A stretch of 64,000 bases of DNA from Candidatus Rifleibacterium amylolyticum (GTDB taxonomy: Bacteria; Muiribacteriota; Ozemobacteria; Ozemobacterales; Ozemobacteraceae), in assembly GCA_009917695.1 (NCBI GenBank), contig JAACJG010000003.1, forward strand, positions 186,001-250,000, in the 5' to 3' direction. Positions 41,713-50,923 of this stretch are shown here, in pieces. The notes under the pieces are model-generated. The model was not told the origin of the DNA. It did not search any database and was given only the letters and a program-made list of their open reading frames with translations. The first letter of the stretch is position 1, and every line of letters starts with the position of its first letter. Position numbers and translations under genes: made by a program.

Positions 41713-42663
41713 ATGATCTACAGATCGTTCATTGCTATGGTGCTGCTGGCAACATGTGTCGGTGCCGTTTTTGCCGGCCCGGCTCTGATAAGTCCTTTTG
41801 AAGAAAAGCCGGTGATCTTTGCCGATGCAGATTCTGCGCAAAGCCGCGAAGTAGCGGGCACGGTGATGGCGCGCTGGAAGCTCAACGTCAGAATCTCACC
41901 CTGGGGAACCATCATCGACGGCTTCAAGCCTGGCAGAAAGGTGACAATAGTCGCACGCGAAGGCGACTGGTATCGCATTCGCTATGGCTCTGGTTTTGCC
42001 TACGTTCATACCAGCCTGATCAAAGTTTCTGCTTCCGAAGAAGATATGATCGCAACGACCTCACCCAGGGAAACTGCCGCGACAGAGCCTTCTGACAGCT
42101 CCAGTGCAGCCTCGTCAGGGAATACTGCACCGGTAAGCACAAAAACCGGTGGAATCAATGGCCCGGCGATTCCGGCTGAGCTGCTTAAAGGGCTCGCCGA
42201 AGCCAAAAAAACCGAGTGGTTCAGGTCGCATAAGTGCCTGCAGTTTGCCGGAACCATTGCTGCCAAAGCCGGCGCGACTCCGGGTAAAGCCGCAGCTTCG
42301 CAGCCACAGGCGGCTTACCCGGCTGATAAGAGATTGCGCGGCTATCAGATCAACGATCTGCCAAAAGCGGTCGAAGCCGGGCTGCTCAAGCCGGGGATGC
42401 TGATACACGTCAAGATTCATTACGACAAAGACCCGGCTTACCATCGGGCTGACAATGCTCATCACTGGTTCGTCTATATGGGCAAAAACAGCAAAGGCGT
42501 GCCGATGTTCGCCGACAATACTCACAAAGGCGAGCTGCAGACAGCGCAGCAGGTTTATTCGAATATGAAGGGCTGGCGCAACTCAAAAATCTACGGTGAT
42601 TCAAAATATGGCTACGTGCCGCGCGTCACCGCAATTCACGACCCCTTTGCCGACAAACGCTGA
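41713..42663 (+). CDS. SH3-domain protein with possible Cys/His hydrolase domain (NlpC/P60-like)
   Basis: This 316-residue exported protein has a signal peptide (IYRSFIAMVLLATCVGAVFA), then an SH3 domain (LNVRISPWGTIIDGFKPGRK to YVHTSLIKV, about 55-100) clearly related to the SH3 of the transglycosylase at 38636-39799. A Ser/Thr-rich linker leads to a C-terminal domain with a possible catalytic Cys in SHKCLQFAG and His in NAHHWFVYMG, the order seen in NlpC/P60 or CHAP-type amidases, although the motif is not canonical. It may cut wall peptides. The ribosome site is GGAGG at about 41702. Confidence 0.72.
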   Translation: MIYRSFIAMVLLATCVGAVFAGPALISPFEEKPVIFADADSAQSREVAGTVMARWKLNVRISPWGTIIDGFKPGRKVTIVAREGDWYRIRYGSGFAYVHTSLIKVSASEEDMIATTSPRETAATEPSDSSSAASSGNTAPVSTKTGGINGPAIPAELLKGLAEAKKTEWFRSHKCLQFAGTIAAKAGATPGKAAASQPQAAYPADKRLRGYQINDLPKAVEAGLLKPGMLIHVKIHYDKDPAYHRADNAHHWFVYMGKNSKGVPMFADNTHKGELQTAQQVYSNMKGWRNSKIYGDSKYGYVPRVTAIHDPFADKR

Positions 42664-42717
42664 CTTTATATAAACGAGCATCCCGTCTGATGGCCGAAGC
42701 TTTTGATTTAACAAAAA

Positions 42718-43191
42718 TCAACGCGCTTTTATATATACTGCCTGGTAATGGCGATATTGGCCCTTGTAAAAAGATTTGAGGGCACCGCTTTTTTCGAGAT
42801 TTTTGACTGAAGCCTGTATTTTTGCATCGCCGTAGCGCCTGAACTTGCCGCTGATTTTAGTAATAGTTCGGGCGGTGGCGCAATATTCGAGAATCTCTTC
42901 GGCCAGCAGATCGATGCTGTCTGGCAGAGCTTTATCCGGAAAAACCATGGTAACGCCAGGGTTAGCCGGCGCAATGTTCTCGCCGGCTTCGAAGCGCAGG
43001 CACTCAGCATGCCCGGCCAGAAAGCTGCGTATTCGGCGGCGCAGGGCACCGCCTTCGCCGCTCGAGCCATATCCATGTATAACCTCTATGCGACGCCAGT
43101 CGCGGTTCTTGACGCAGGTGTTATAAAACTTTACGAAAGCCTCGACAGCTTCGATCTGGGTATAGCCGTGTAAATCAATTTCGTTGCTCAT
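42718..43191 (-). CDS. Smr-domain protein with C-terminal winged-helix-like region
   Basis: The start is ambiguous: ATG 43191 gives 157 residues beginning MSNEIDLHGY, a typical Smr opening; in-frame upstream codons at 43236 (ATG) or 43281 (TTG) lack ribosome sites. The first half is an Smr (MutS2 C-terminal-like) domain: IDLHGYTQIEAVEAF and IEVIHGYGSSGEGGALRRRI (HGYGSG-type core), a nicking or nucleic-acid-binding fold. The second half (about residues 95-157) has a winged-helix pattern: LAEEILEYCATARTITKISG, VKNLEKSGALKSFYKG. The combination is unusual. Role is unknown; DNA or RNA binding is inferred. Confidence 0.78.
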   Translation of the reverse strand: MSNEIDLHGYTQIEAVEAFVKFYNTCVKNRDWRRIEVIHGYGSSGEGGALRRRIRSFLAGHAECLRFEAGENIAPANPGVTMVFPDKALPDSIDLLAEEILEYCATARTITKISGKFRRYGDAKIQASVKNLEKSGALKSFYKGQYRHYQAVYIKAR

Positions 43192-43387
43192 CAGGCGACC
43201 ATGATAATCGATCAGTCCTGCCAGTTCAACTCTCATACCAGTTTCAATAACCGCGGTGTGCTGTTGACCGGGCCAACGCAAAATGGTAAGCGCAAAGCAT
43301 AAAAAGATTTACGACAAACTTTTAAAGACCCTGTAATCCATCCCGAAGCCTTGGGGGCCTCCTGATATTAAATCAAAAAAATATTAG

Positions 43388-43415
43388 TTGATTCTGGTTT
43401 TATGTCGAGTATACT
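43388..43415 (+). promoter_or_regulatory. Promoter of the Fic gene
   Basis: TTGATT (43388-43393), a 16-base spacer and TATACT (43410-43415) form a promoter 35 bases before the ATG at 43450. The region is A+T-rich, like the gene itself. No operator is evident. Confidence 0.5.
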
Positions 43416-43449
43416 ATGTGTAACGTAATTTTTTAAAATTGAGTTGAAA

Positions 43450-44811
43450 ATGGCAAAAGATAGAATAGAAAGCCCTCCAGAATTAGAAGGAATTTTTCAG
43501 AAAGTTGATTATAAAGAATTTTCTGAATTTTTGCAGAAATATCCAGCTGTTGATTCAAAAGGTCGTTATCTTCATTGGAATGAGTTTAAATGGCGTATAG
43601 ATTCTGGCGACGATCCTAAAAAAGCCTGGTTTGCCACGAAAATGAACCGGCTAAGTTTGCTCAAAAACCTGGAGTTATTTGATAAAACCGGCAAGAATTT
43701 CAAATTTTGCGTGCCTGACTCTTTGAGAAGTAGAATTTATCAAATTGTAAAACTTGCAGGCGGCAATGTTGGTGCAATTTCTAACACTGAAGCTGGCTCT
43801 AACATTCAAAACAGCTTTTTAGTATCTTCGCTTCTTATGGAAGAAGCAATAAGCAGCGCCCAACTTGAAGGTGCAAATACAACTCGTCGGGTTGCCAAAG
43901 AAATGCTTGAATCCGAACGCGAGCCGAAAAACGAAGATGAAAGAATGATTTTGAACAATTTTCTTTTAATGAAAGAAGCCAAGAGAAGATGTTCAGAACC
44001 ACTTACGGTAGATCTTATTCTTGATTTTCATCGAATTGCAACTTCAGGTACAACCAAAAATTCTGTTGTTCCTGGTGAATTCAGGCAGGATAACGATGTC
44101 TATATTATTGATGGGCTTGAGCAGATTGTTGTTCATCAACCACCAGACTTTTCAGAGCTTGTTAAACGAATGAAAAGGCTGTGTGAATTTGCTAACAAAG
44201 AACATGCAAAAGAAGACAGCGACATATTTATAGAACCAGTTGTTAAAGCCATAATTCTTCATTTTATGATTGGCTATGATCATCCTTTTGCCGACGGAAA
44301 CGGGAGAACAGCAAGAGCTCTCTTTTACTGGTTTCTCTTAAAAAATGGTTATCACTTATTCGAATATATTCCTATTAGTAAGCTTCTGAAAAATGCGCCG
44401 ATGCAATATGGTGCCGCTTACTTACGAACAGAAACGGATGATAATGATTTAACTTATTTTCTTTATCACCAGACAGAGATTGTTTTAAGGGCTATTGATG
44501 AATTTACAGGCTATTTAAAGCATCGAACTCAGGAATACTATGAAATGCTCACCTGGCTGGAAAAATCACCAATAAACGAGCAACTTAATTTCGCTCAAAG
44601 AGAAATTTTGAAAAAGGCCGTTAAAAATCCTGGGCGAATCTTTACTGTTAAAGAAGTAAAGAACGATTTTGGTATTACAGATAACACAGCTCGAGCTTAT
44701 CTTAATAACCTGGTTAAATTCAAGCTTCTAATCAGGTCAAAAGACGGCAAAACAATTCAATATATCTCTCCTGCAAATCTCAGGGAAAAATTAAATCAAA
44801 TTAAAATCTGA
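43450..44811 (+). CDS. Fic family protein (AMP transferase-like), horizontally acquired
   Basis: This 453-residue protein has the Fic motif HPFADGNGRTAR (278-289), the family catalytic loop for transfer of AMP (or another nucleotide) to target proteins. A class II-type inhibitory motif S136-A-Q-L-E140-G141 lies N-terminal to it, so self-inhibition is expected. The C-terminal part (about 390-453) is winged-helix-like (FTVKEVKNDFGITDNTARAY). Codon and base use are clearly more A+T-rich than the flanking genes, a sign of recent transfer. No antitoxin partner is adjacent. ATG 43450 was preferred over TTG 43444. Confidence 0.9.
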   Translation: MAKDRIESPPELEGIFQKVDYKEFSEFLQKYPAVDSKGRYLHWNEFKWRIDSGDDPKKAWFATKMNRLSLLKNLELFDKTGKNFKFCVPDSLRSRIYQIVKLAGGNVGAISNTEAGSNIQNSFLVSSLLMEEAISSAQLEGANTTRRVAKEMLESEREPKNEDERMILNNFLLMKEAKRRCSEPLTVDLILDFHRIATSGTTKNSVVPGEFRQDNDVYIIDGLEQIVVHQPPDFSELVKRMKRLCEFANKEHAKEDSDIFIEPVVKAIILHFMIGYDHPFADGNGRTARALFYWFLLKNGYHLFEYIPISKLLKNAPMQYGAAYLRTETDDNDLTYFLYHQTEIVLRAIDEFTGYLKHRTQEYYEMLTWLEKSPINEQLNFAQREILKKAVKNPGRIFTVKEVKNDFGITDNTARAYLNNLVKFKLLIRSKDGKTIQYISPANLREKLNQIKI

Positions 44812-44933
44812 TCTTGTTTCAGCATTCGCACAAACTCAGTTGCTACAGGAGTCAAATTTCAGCCCATTCCTCACCTTTAAAAACTCTCATTTCCTCTGGC
44901 AATTGCCATTTTGGATTCAACTCCCGACCGCTG

Positions 44934-44962
44934 TTGACTTTGGCGGCGGGTAAAACTATTAT
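44934..44962 (+). promoter_or_regulatory. Promoter of leuS
   Basis: TTGACT (44934-44939), a 17-base spacer and TATTAT (44957-44962) lie 34 bases before the leuS ATG. The resulting leader is only about 25 bases, so a T-box riboswitch is not present. Confidence 0.6.
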
Positions 44963-44995
44963 GACGCAGACAAATCAACGATACGGAGCAATATC

Positions 44996-47464
44996 ATGGC
45001 AGAACGTTACGATGCGCAAAAAGTTCAGGCAAAGTGGTCGCCGAAATGGCGTGAAATGGGGCTTTACAAAACCTCAGAAGACCGCAGCAGGCCCAAGTTT
45101 TACTGCCTCGACTTTTTTCCTTACCCTTCAGGAAACGGCCTCTCGGTAGGACATCTGCGCAACTACGTTCCAACCGACGTGGTTTCGCGCATGAAGAGAA
45201 TGCAGGGTTTCAACGTTCTGCACCCGATGGGCTGGGATGCCTTTGGCCTGCCGGCCGAAAACTTTGCGATCAAGATGGGCGTTCACCCGGCCGTTACTAC
45301 CGAAAAGAATGCCAGTAACTATCGGCGCCAGCTCAGCCTGGTCGAGTGCGGCTACGACTGGTCGCGCGAAATAAATTCGACCGACCCCGGTTACTACAAA
45401 TGGACACAGTGGTTCTTTCTGCTTTTGCACAAGCGCGGCCTTGCCTATAAAGCCACCGGTGCCCAGTGGTGGTGCCCTGACTGCCGCACCATTCTCGCCA
45501 ATGAACAGGTCGAGCAGGGCTGTTGCTGGCGCTGCGAATCGCAGGTAGAGAAAAAAGACCTCAATCAGTGGTTTTTCAAGATCACCGAATATGCCGACCG
45601 CCTGATCGAAGACCTCAAAACCGTCGACTGGCCAGACCGCATCAAAAAAATGCAGGAACACTGGATCGGCAAGAGCATCGGCGCCGAAGCTAACTTTAAG
45701 GGCATCAGCCCGATAGATGGCGAGCAGTATGCTATTCCGATCTTCACAACCCGCGTTGACACTATATTCGGCGTTACATTTATGACCCTGGCGCCCGAGC
45801 ATCCGCTCGTCGAAAAGCTCACGCATCCTGATAACAAAGCGGCCGTCGAAGCTTATATCGCAGATTCTCGCAAGAAATCAGAGATCGATCGCCTGTCGAC
45901 CGAAAAAGAAAAGACCGGCGTTAATCTCGGCAGTTTCGCAATAAACCCGTTCAACGGCGAAAAAGTGCCGGTCTTTATCGGCGATTACGTTCTCTATGGC
46001 TATGGCACCGGCGCGGTTATGGCGGTTCCGGCACATGACGAACGCGACTTTGCCTTTGCAAAAAAATATGGCCTTGCCATAAAAGAAGTCATCACTCCCG
46101 ATGGCAAACCGCAGGGCGAGCTGCAGCAGGCTTACACCGAATATGGCACTCTTATCGAATCCGGCCAGTTCAGCGGCCTGACCAGCGAAAAAGCCATCGA
46201 AAAGATGATCGCCTGGCTCGAAGAAAACAAACTTGGTTCTGGTCGCGTTAACTACAAACTGCGCGACTGGCTGATTTCGCGGCAGCGCTACTGGGGCGCG
46301 CCGATTCCGATAATTCATTGCGACAGCTGCGGTGAAGTGCCGGTGCCTGACGATCAACTGCCGGTTAAACTGCCTGATATTAAAGAATTCAAACCTGGTT
46401 CTGACGGCAAATCGCCGCTGGCTGCGATCAGCGAGTGGGTTAACACGACCTGCCCGAAGTGCGGTAAGCCGGCTCGGCGCGAAACCGACACGATGGACGG
46501 CTTTGCCTGCTCGTCATGGTATTTTCTGCGCTTCATCAGTCCAAAGCTTGACACAGCGCCATTCGATGCCGAGACAGCAAAATTCTGGCTGCCGGTCGAT
46601 CTTTACGTCGGTGGCGCTGAGCACGCGGTAATGCACCTGCTCTACGCCCGTTTCTGGACCAAGGTCATGTATGATGCCGGTCTGGTTAACTTTATCGAGC
46701 CATTCAGCCAGCTGCGCAATCAGGGAATGATGCTGGCGGCCGATGGCAGCAAGATGAGCAAGTCGAAGAACAATGTTATTACGCCTGACGAAATGGTCGA
46801 AAAATACGGTGCCGACGCTTTGCGCGCTTTTATCCTGTTCCTTGGCACATTTGAATTTGAAGTGTCGTGGTCAGATGAGGGTATGCGTGGCATGCATCGT
46901 TTCGTTAACCGTGTATACGACCTGATCAGCGAGAATCCGGGCAATGGCAGCGGCAAAGCCGAAGGCAAAGAAGCCGAAGATCTTTATCGCATCATGCACC
47001 GCACGATCAAGGCGGTCAGCAACGATCTCGCCAATTTCAGCTTTAATACTGCTATTGCTCGTCTGATGGAGCTTACCAACGCAATGATCGATGCCGCCAA
47101 AAAGACGCAGCTGGCTTCGACGACGCTCTGGCGTGAGGCAGCACAGACTCTGCTCAGGCTGCTGGCCCCGATTACGCCTTTCCTCGCCGAAGAATTATGG
47201 GAACAGATCGGTGAAAAAGGCTCGGTGCATCAGCAGACCTGGCCGGTTCATGACGAAAAAGCTCTGGTCGAATCGACGATTACTCTGCCGGTCCAGGTTA
47301 ACGGCAAACTGCGTGATCAGATCGAACTGCCGGTCGATATCGATGAAGCCGGCGCTCGGCGCGCGGCCGAAGCAAGCGAAAAGGTGCAGAAGCATCTCGA
47401 AGGCAAACAGATTGTCAAGTTCATTTATGTGGCAAAGCGCATGATCAGCTTTGTCGTAAAGTGA
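44996..47464 (+). CDS. leuS: Leucyl-tRNA synthetase
   Basis: LeuS charges tRNA-Leu with leucine. The 822-residue class I enzyme has the HIGH-type motif GHLR (52-55) after PYPSGNGLSV, a zinc-like CP1 region (CPDC, CWRC), an editing domain (TTRVDTIFGVTF, YGTGAVMAVPAHDERDF), the KMSKS motif (586-590) and an anticodon-binding region. The ATG follows CGGAG (44984-44988). It has its own promoter and a strong terminator, so it is probably monocistronic. Sequence is intact. Confidence 0.98.
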   Translation: MAERYDAQKVQAKWSPKWREMGLYKTSEDRSRPKFYCLDFFPYPSGNGLSVGHLRNYVPTDVVSRMKRMQGFNVLHPMGWDAFGLPAENFAIKMGVHPAVTTEKNASNYRRQLSLVECGYDWSREINSTDPGYYKWTQWFFLLLHKRGLAYKATGAQWWCPDCRTILANEQVEQGCCWRCESQVEKKDLNQWFFKITEYADRLIEDLKTVDWPDRIKKMQEHWIGKSIGAEANFKGISPIDGEQYAIPIFTTRVDTIFGVTFMTLAPEHPLVEKLTHPDNKAAVEAYIADSRKKSEIDRLSTEKEKTGVNLGSFAINPFNGEKVPVFIGDYVLYGYGTGAVMAVPAHDERDFAFAKKYGLAIKEVITPDGKPQGELQQAYTEYGTLIESGQFSGLTSEKAIEKMIAWLEENKLGSGRVNYKLRDWLISRQRYWGAPIPIIHCDSCGEVPVPDDQLPVKLPDIKEFKPGSDGKSPLAAISEWVNTTCPKCGKPARRETDTMDGFACSSWYFLRFISPKLDTAPFDAETAKFWLPVDLYVGGAEHAVMHLLYARFWTKVMYDAGLVNFIEPFSQLRNQGMMLAADGSKMSKSKNNVITPDEMVEKYGADALRAFILFLGTFEFEVSWSDEGMRGMHRFVNRVYDLISENPGNGSGKAEGKEAEDLYRIMHRTIKAVSNDLANFSFNTAIARLMELTNAMIDAAKKTQLASTTLWREAAQTLLRLLAPITPFLAEELWEQIGEKGSVHQQTWPVHDEKALVESTITLPVQVNGKLRDQIELPVDIDEAGARRAAEASEKVQKHLEGKQIVKFIYVAKRMISFVVK

Positions 47465-47482
47465 ACCAGTTGTATTTTCAGT

Positions 47483-47519
47483 AAAAAAATGGCCGGGTAC
47501 CTTTCCGGCCATTTTTTTT
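47483..47519 (+). terminator. Intrinsic terminator of leuS
   Basis: The stem AAAATGGCCGG (47486-47496) and CCGGCCATTTT (47505-47515), with an 8-base loop, is followed by T residues to 47519. This is a textbook rho-independent terminator, 19-55 bases after the leuS stop. Confidence 0.92.
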
Positions 47520-47628
47520 GAGCTGTTACCAGCATTTATGTTACAATTTAGTTATGGGATGTTGACGCAGGCCTGCTGTATTGTCCTTTGTCGTGTGTCG
47601 GCGGGCACTGTGCTTTGAAAGGCAGCAA

Positions 47629-48543
47629 ATGGATCAGCCACAGAAGAAGATGAAAGTGCTGGTCGTTGAAGACGACGCATTTTCGCGGCAATATATTACC
47701 TCAGTCATTCGTATGGGTGATTACGAGGTTATGGAAGCGCGCGATGGCGCAGAAGGGCTCGCCATGTTCGAGTCTTTCGCGCCTGATTTGATTTTTTCTG
47801 ACATTTCGATGCCGGTCATGGATGGCCTTGAAATGCTGGAACGAATCAGGCGCAAGTCACACGAAACAATTGTGGTCATGACCACTGCTTTTGGCAGCGC
47901 CGAATTTACGCTCAAGGCTCTAAGGCTTAGAGCTAACGATTATCTGGTAAAGCCGGTAGTTCCCAAAGATATCATCGCCAATCTCAGAAAGTATGCTGAT
48001 GTTCTGGCCGCGCGTTCGGTCGAGCGTGAAGTCATCGGCTTCATTCTCGAGCGTTATCTCAAACTCAGGCTCGACAATCGTCTCGAAGTGCTTGGCAAGG
48101 TTGCTGACCGCCTGATGCAGGAAACCGAGGGCCGCATTCAACCAGTCGACCGCATGGGTGTGCGCCTGGGTCTGCTCGAGATAATCATCAACGCCATCGA
48201 ACACGGCAATCTTGGCATTACCTACCTCGACAAAAAAAGCGCAATTGAGGGCAAAGGTGCTGAACTCAATGACCTCGTCATCGAGAGATCATCTCAGGAA
48301 CCTTATAAGAGCCGGCGTGTGCAGATTCAATTTCAGATGAATGCCGAAATGTGCGAATGGATAATCGTCGATGAGGGCGAAGGTTTCGACTGGCAAAGTG
48401 TGCCTGATCCAAACGACCCGGCCAACCTCATGTCCATGCATGGCCGTGGCATATTGCTGGCACGCATGAATTTTGATGAGGTGATCTACATTGGGCGTGG
48501 CAATCAGGTCATTCTGCGCAAAAAGCTGGTTAAACCGGCCTGA
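47629..48543 (+). CDS. Response regulator with C-terminal RsbW-like ATPase domain
   Basis: This 304-residue protein joins a receiver domain (about 8-122; D13/D14, phospho-acceptor D58 in FSDISMP, T/S and KP motif LVKPV) to a GHKL ATPase domain (about 140-300; N-box EIIINAIEHGN, G1 VDEGEGFDW, G2 HGRGILLARM). There is no HisKA dimerisation helix with a phosphorylatable His, so it is more like an RsbW/SpoIIAB-type kinase or partner-switch module under receiver control than a histidine kinase. ATG 47629 was chosen because AAAGG lies 7 bases before it. The probable role is phosphorylation-controlled regulation of an anti-sigma or similar partner. Confidence 0.82.
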   Translation: MDQPQKKMKVLVVEDDAFSRQYITSVIRMGDYEVMEARDGAEGLAMFESFAPDLIFSDISMPVMDGLEMLERIRRKSHETIVVMTTAFGSAEFTLKALRLRANDYLVKPVVPKDIIANLRKYADVLAARSVEREVIGFILERYLKLRLDNRLEVLGKVADRLMQETEGRIQPVDRMGVRLGLLEIIINAIEHGNLGITYLDKKSAIEGKGAELNDLVIERSSQEPYKSRRVQIQFQMNAEMCEWIIVDEGEGFDWQSVPDPNDPANLMSMHGRGILLARMNFDEVIYIGRGNQVILRKKLVKPA

Positions 48544-48579
48544 TTCTCATGCTTGGCTTAGTTTTGACTGGTTGATATA

Positions 48580-50910
48580 ATGAAAATTATGAAAAAGACT
48601 ATCATTGCAGTAATTAGTGTTCTTTTTATTCTGATACTACAGGGAAGCCTGCCGGCGCAGTCTGCCGGTTGGAGCGGGCCGTCTGCGCAGGAGGCTTTTG
48701 ACAAGCCGAACCTGCACACTCCCAAAGAGTTGTACCGTATGGCGCGCGAGGCAATGGCTTCCGGCTTCCTGGAAGAGTCGCGCTTGTTTGCAATGCGTCT
48801 TTTTTTTGATGGCAATCGCAGCCAGAATCTTCTCAATCTCATCGGAATCATAGAACTGCAGGCCGGTCAGCCATTGCTGGCGGCCGAGTGGCTGCGCCGA
48901 GCCAGCGCTCTGTCACTGAGCAATAAGGTGGCACAGCGCTATCTGTCACGATTACCGGCAAATCCGCGGCCGATTCCAGTCGATCAGACCAAGCTGGCTG
49001 AACACTTTAACGAGATTTCCGAAGCGTTACCCAAGATTCAGGAACGCCTGGCCAACCCAAAGCTGCATTCCGGCGCAATTATGAAAGCGCTCGAGCGTGG
49101 GCAGGTCTATCTCGCGCTCGCTCTTTCCGAGGAGTATGAAAAAAAATATCCCGGCCCCGATGGCCCGGCCCTGACAGCTTTGTGCGCCTGGTATCTTGGC
49201 CGCAACCGCGATGCCCTGAACATTGTCGAGAACAACCTGAAAAAGTCGCCCTATCATCACATGCTGCTTTTTGTAAAGGCGATGATCGAAGACTCCAACC
49301 CCGGCAGCTCTTCCGGAAGTTTTTTCAGAGCTCTCTATGACCTTGATCAATGGAGCCGCGCACTTTCACTGGTTGATCAGTACAGCAAGGCCAACCCTTC
49401 GTCGCCAGATGCTTATATAACTCAGGCGCGCATATTGCTCGATCTCAACAAAGTGCGCGAGGCCGGCCAGGCTCTTCAGGAAGCCGGTCTTCGTGACCCG
49501 GGTAATCCTGAGATAGAACTGCTCTGGGTTGGCCATCTGTTGCAACGTAACGAAAAAGACAAGGCGGCAACACGCCTGGCGCGTGCTTTCAGACGAGGTT
49601 ACAACATGCCGTCGGTCAGTCTCACTGCGGCTCTTTTTGCTCTGCAAAACGGCAGAATGAATGAGGTCAACGTGATACTCAACGATGCTGCCAGCTCGCG
49701 GCCTTTTACCGACCCCGAAGCCTACCCGATATATATTACGCTGATGCTGATGGCCGATCGCACTGCTGATGCCCGCAACGCCCTCGATGAATGGCGCGGC
49801 CGGGTAGCAGAACGCAGTATGGTGTGCTATCTCGAAGCCTTTTACTGCTTCAAGATTGGCGATAACAGGCAGGCTTTGTCCTGGCTGCGCAAGGGTTTTC
49901 AGCTTAATCCGAACCGTATCGGCATGCTCCAGTTTCTTTCCGGGTTTCCCGCTCTTGGCGACGATCCACGACTCTTCGCCGAGATTAACAACCGGCTCGC
50001 CAGTGCGGCAGTTTCGGGCTATTCAGAAATACCTGTTCCGGAGGCATTGCCGGCTGCAGCAGCTCAAACAGCTACCGGCACTCAGCCGATGGCGACTGCT
50101 CAGGGCTCGACAGAGGTTTCTGGTGATGGCAAGTTTCAGATCACACTTGGAGCTGGTATAGATCCTTCGGCCCGTAGCGTTCTGGGTTCTGAACTGGCAA
50201 GAATGTACGAGCGTATAGCCTCGCGTATTGGCACCCTGACCGTGCCAATTTTCATCAATTTCATTTCAGCAGAAGGTCTGGGGCCGACGATCGCACTCTA
50301 CGAACCGGCCAATACGGTGGTTACTGTTACGACCCTCTATTATGACGCTGATATGATAAGAAACATCATTCTCGCCAATTTTGATGAACTTGGTGACGAC
50401 GAAATGGGCCCACTCATCGAAGAATTACCAGGCCATCTGCTGGCTGGTGAACTTACCCGTCTGATAATTCAGATTCTTCTGCCCGAGTCTAAGACGAACC
50501 GCGCCACCACCGCCTGGATGCAGCATGGGCTTGCCGAAGTGCTCGCCGCCAGTCAGATAAGTTTGCGTTATCGCCTGCTGATTGCTCAGAAGAGCATCGA
50601 ATCGGGTACTGCCAAACTGGTTTCAGGCAACATGCTCAACAGCATATTCTCAGAAGGCTATACGTCTCCTGCGGTCTTCGAAACTGCTACGGCTCAGGCC
50701 TACCTGATGACGTGCTTTCTCATCAAGCGCACCGGTAATCTCGAAAGAGGCTGTCGTGACATGATGCGCATGATCGAGATGGTCAGCAAGGGCACTGCTT
50801 TTGCTGATGCCCTGAATCAGATATTTAAAATCAGCGAAGCCGACTTCGAGCGGAGCTGGAAAGAATCAGCCTACTGGGCGCTCAAGCAGGGAGTTGCCTA
50901 CGAGTGGTGA
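48580..50910 (+). CDS. Exported TPR protein with degenerate peptidase MA-like domain
   Basis: This 776-residue protein starts with a signal peptide (TIIAVISVLFILILQGSLPA). Several TPR motifs (about 60-470) are followed by a Pro/Ala/Thr-rich spacer and a C-terminal region (about 520-776) with the shape of peptidase MA-like gluzincins: a GHLLAGELTRLIIQ segment where HExxH is expected, then WMQHGLAEVLA and a QAYLMTCFLIKR helix. The first His and the second His of HExxH are replaced, so it should be catalytically inactive or use other residues. It may be a scaffold. Start at 48580 or 48589. Confidence 0.75.
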   Translation: MKIMKKTIIAVISVLFILILQGSLPAQSAGWSGPSAQEAFDKPNLHTPKELYRMAREAMASGFLEESRLFAMRLFFDGNRSQNLLNLIGIIELQAGQPLLAAEWLRRASALSLSNKVAQRYLSRLPANPRPIPVDQTKLAEHFNEISEALPKIQERLANPKLHSGAIMKALERGQVYLALALSEEYEKKYPGPDGPALTALCAWYLGRNRDALNIVENNLKKSPYHHMLLFVKAMIEDSNPGSSSGSFFRALYDLDQWSRALSLVDQYSKANPSSPDAYITQARILLDLNKVREAGQALQEAGLRDPGNPEIELLWVGHLLQRNEKDKAATRLARAFRRGYNMPSVSLTAALFALQNGRMNEVNVILNDAASSRPFTDPEAYPIYITLMLMADRTADARNALDEWRGRVAERSMVCYLEAFYCFKIGDNRQALSWLRKGFQLNPNRIGMLQFLSGFPALGDDPRLFAEINNRLASAAVSGYSEIPVPEALPAAAAQTATGTQPMATAQGSTEVSGDGKFQITLGAGIDPSARSVLGSELARMYERIASRIGTLTVPIFINFISAEGLGPTIALYEPANTVVTVTTLYYDADMIRNIILANFDELGDDEMGPLIEELPGHLLAGELTRLIIQILLPESKTNRATTAWMQHGLAEVLAASQISLRYRLLIAQKSIESGTAKLVSGNMLNSIFSEGYTSPAVFETATAQAYLMTCFLIKRTGNLERGCRDMMRMIEMVSKGTAFADALNQIFKISEADFERSWKESAYWALKQGVAYEW

Positions 50911-50923
50911 TCTGGGCCGCCGT

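Noticed and set aside
44812-44995. T-box or other riboswitch before leuS
   Set aside because: The promoter lies only 34 bases from the start, leaving too short a leader, and no stem with a T-box core or downstream terminator hairpin is seen.
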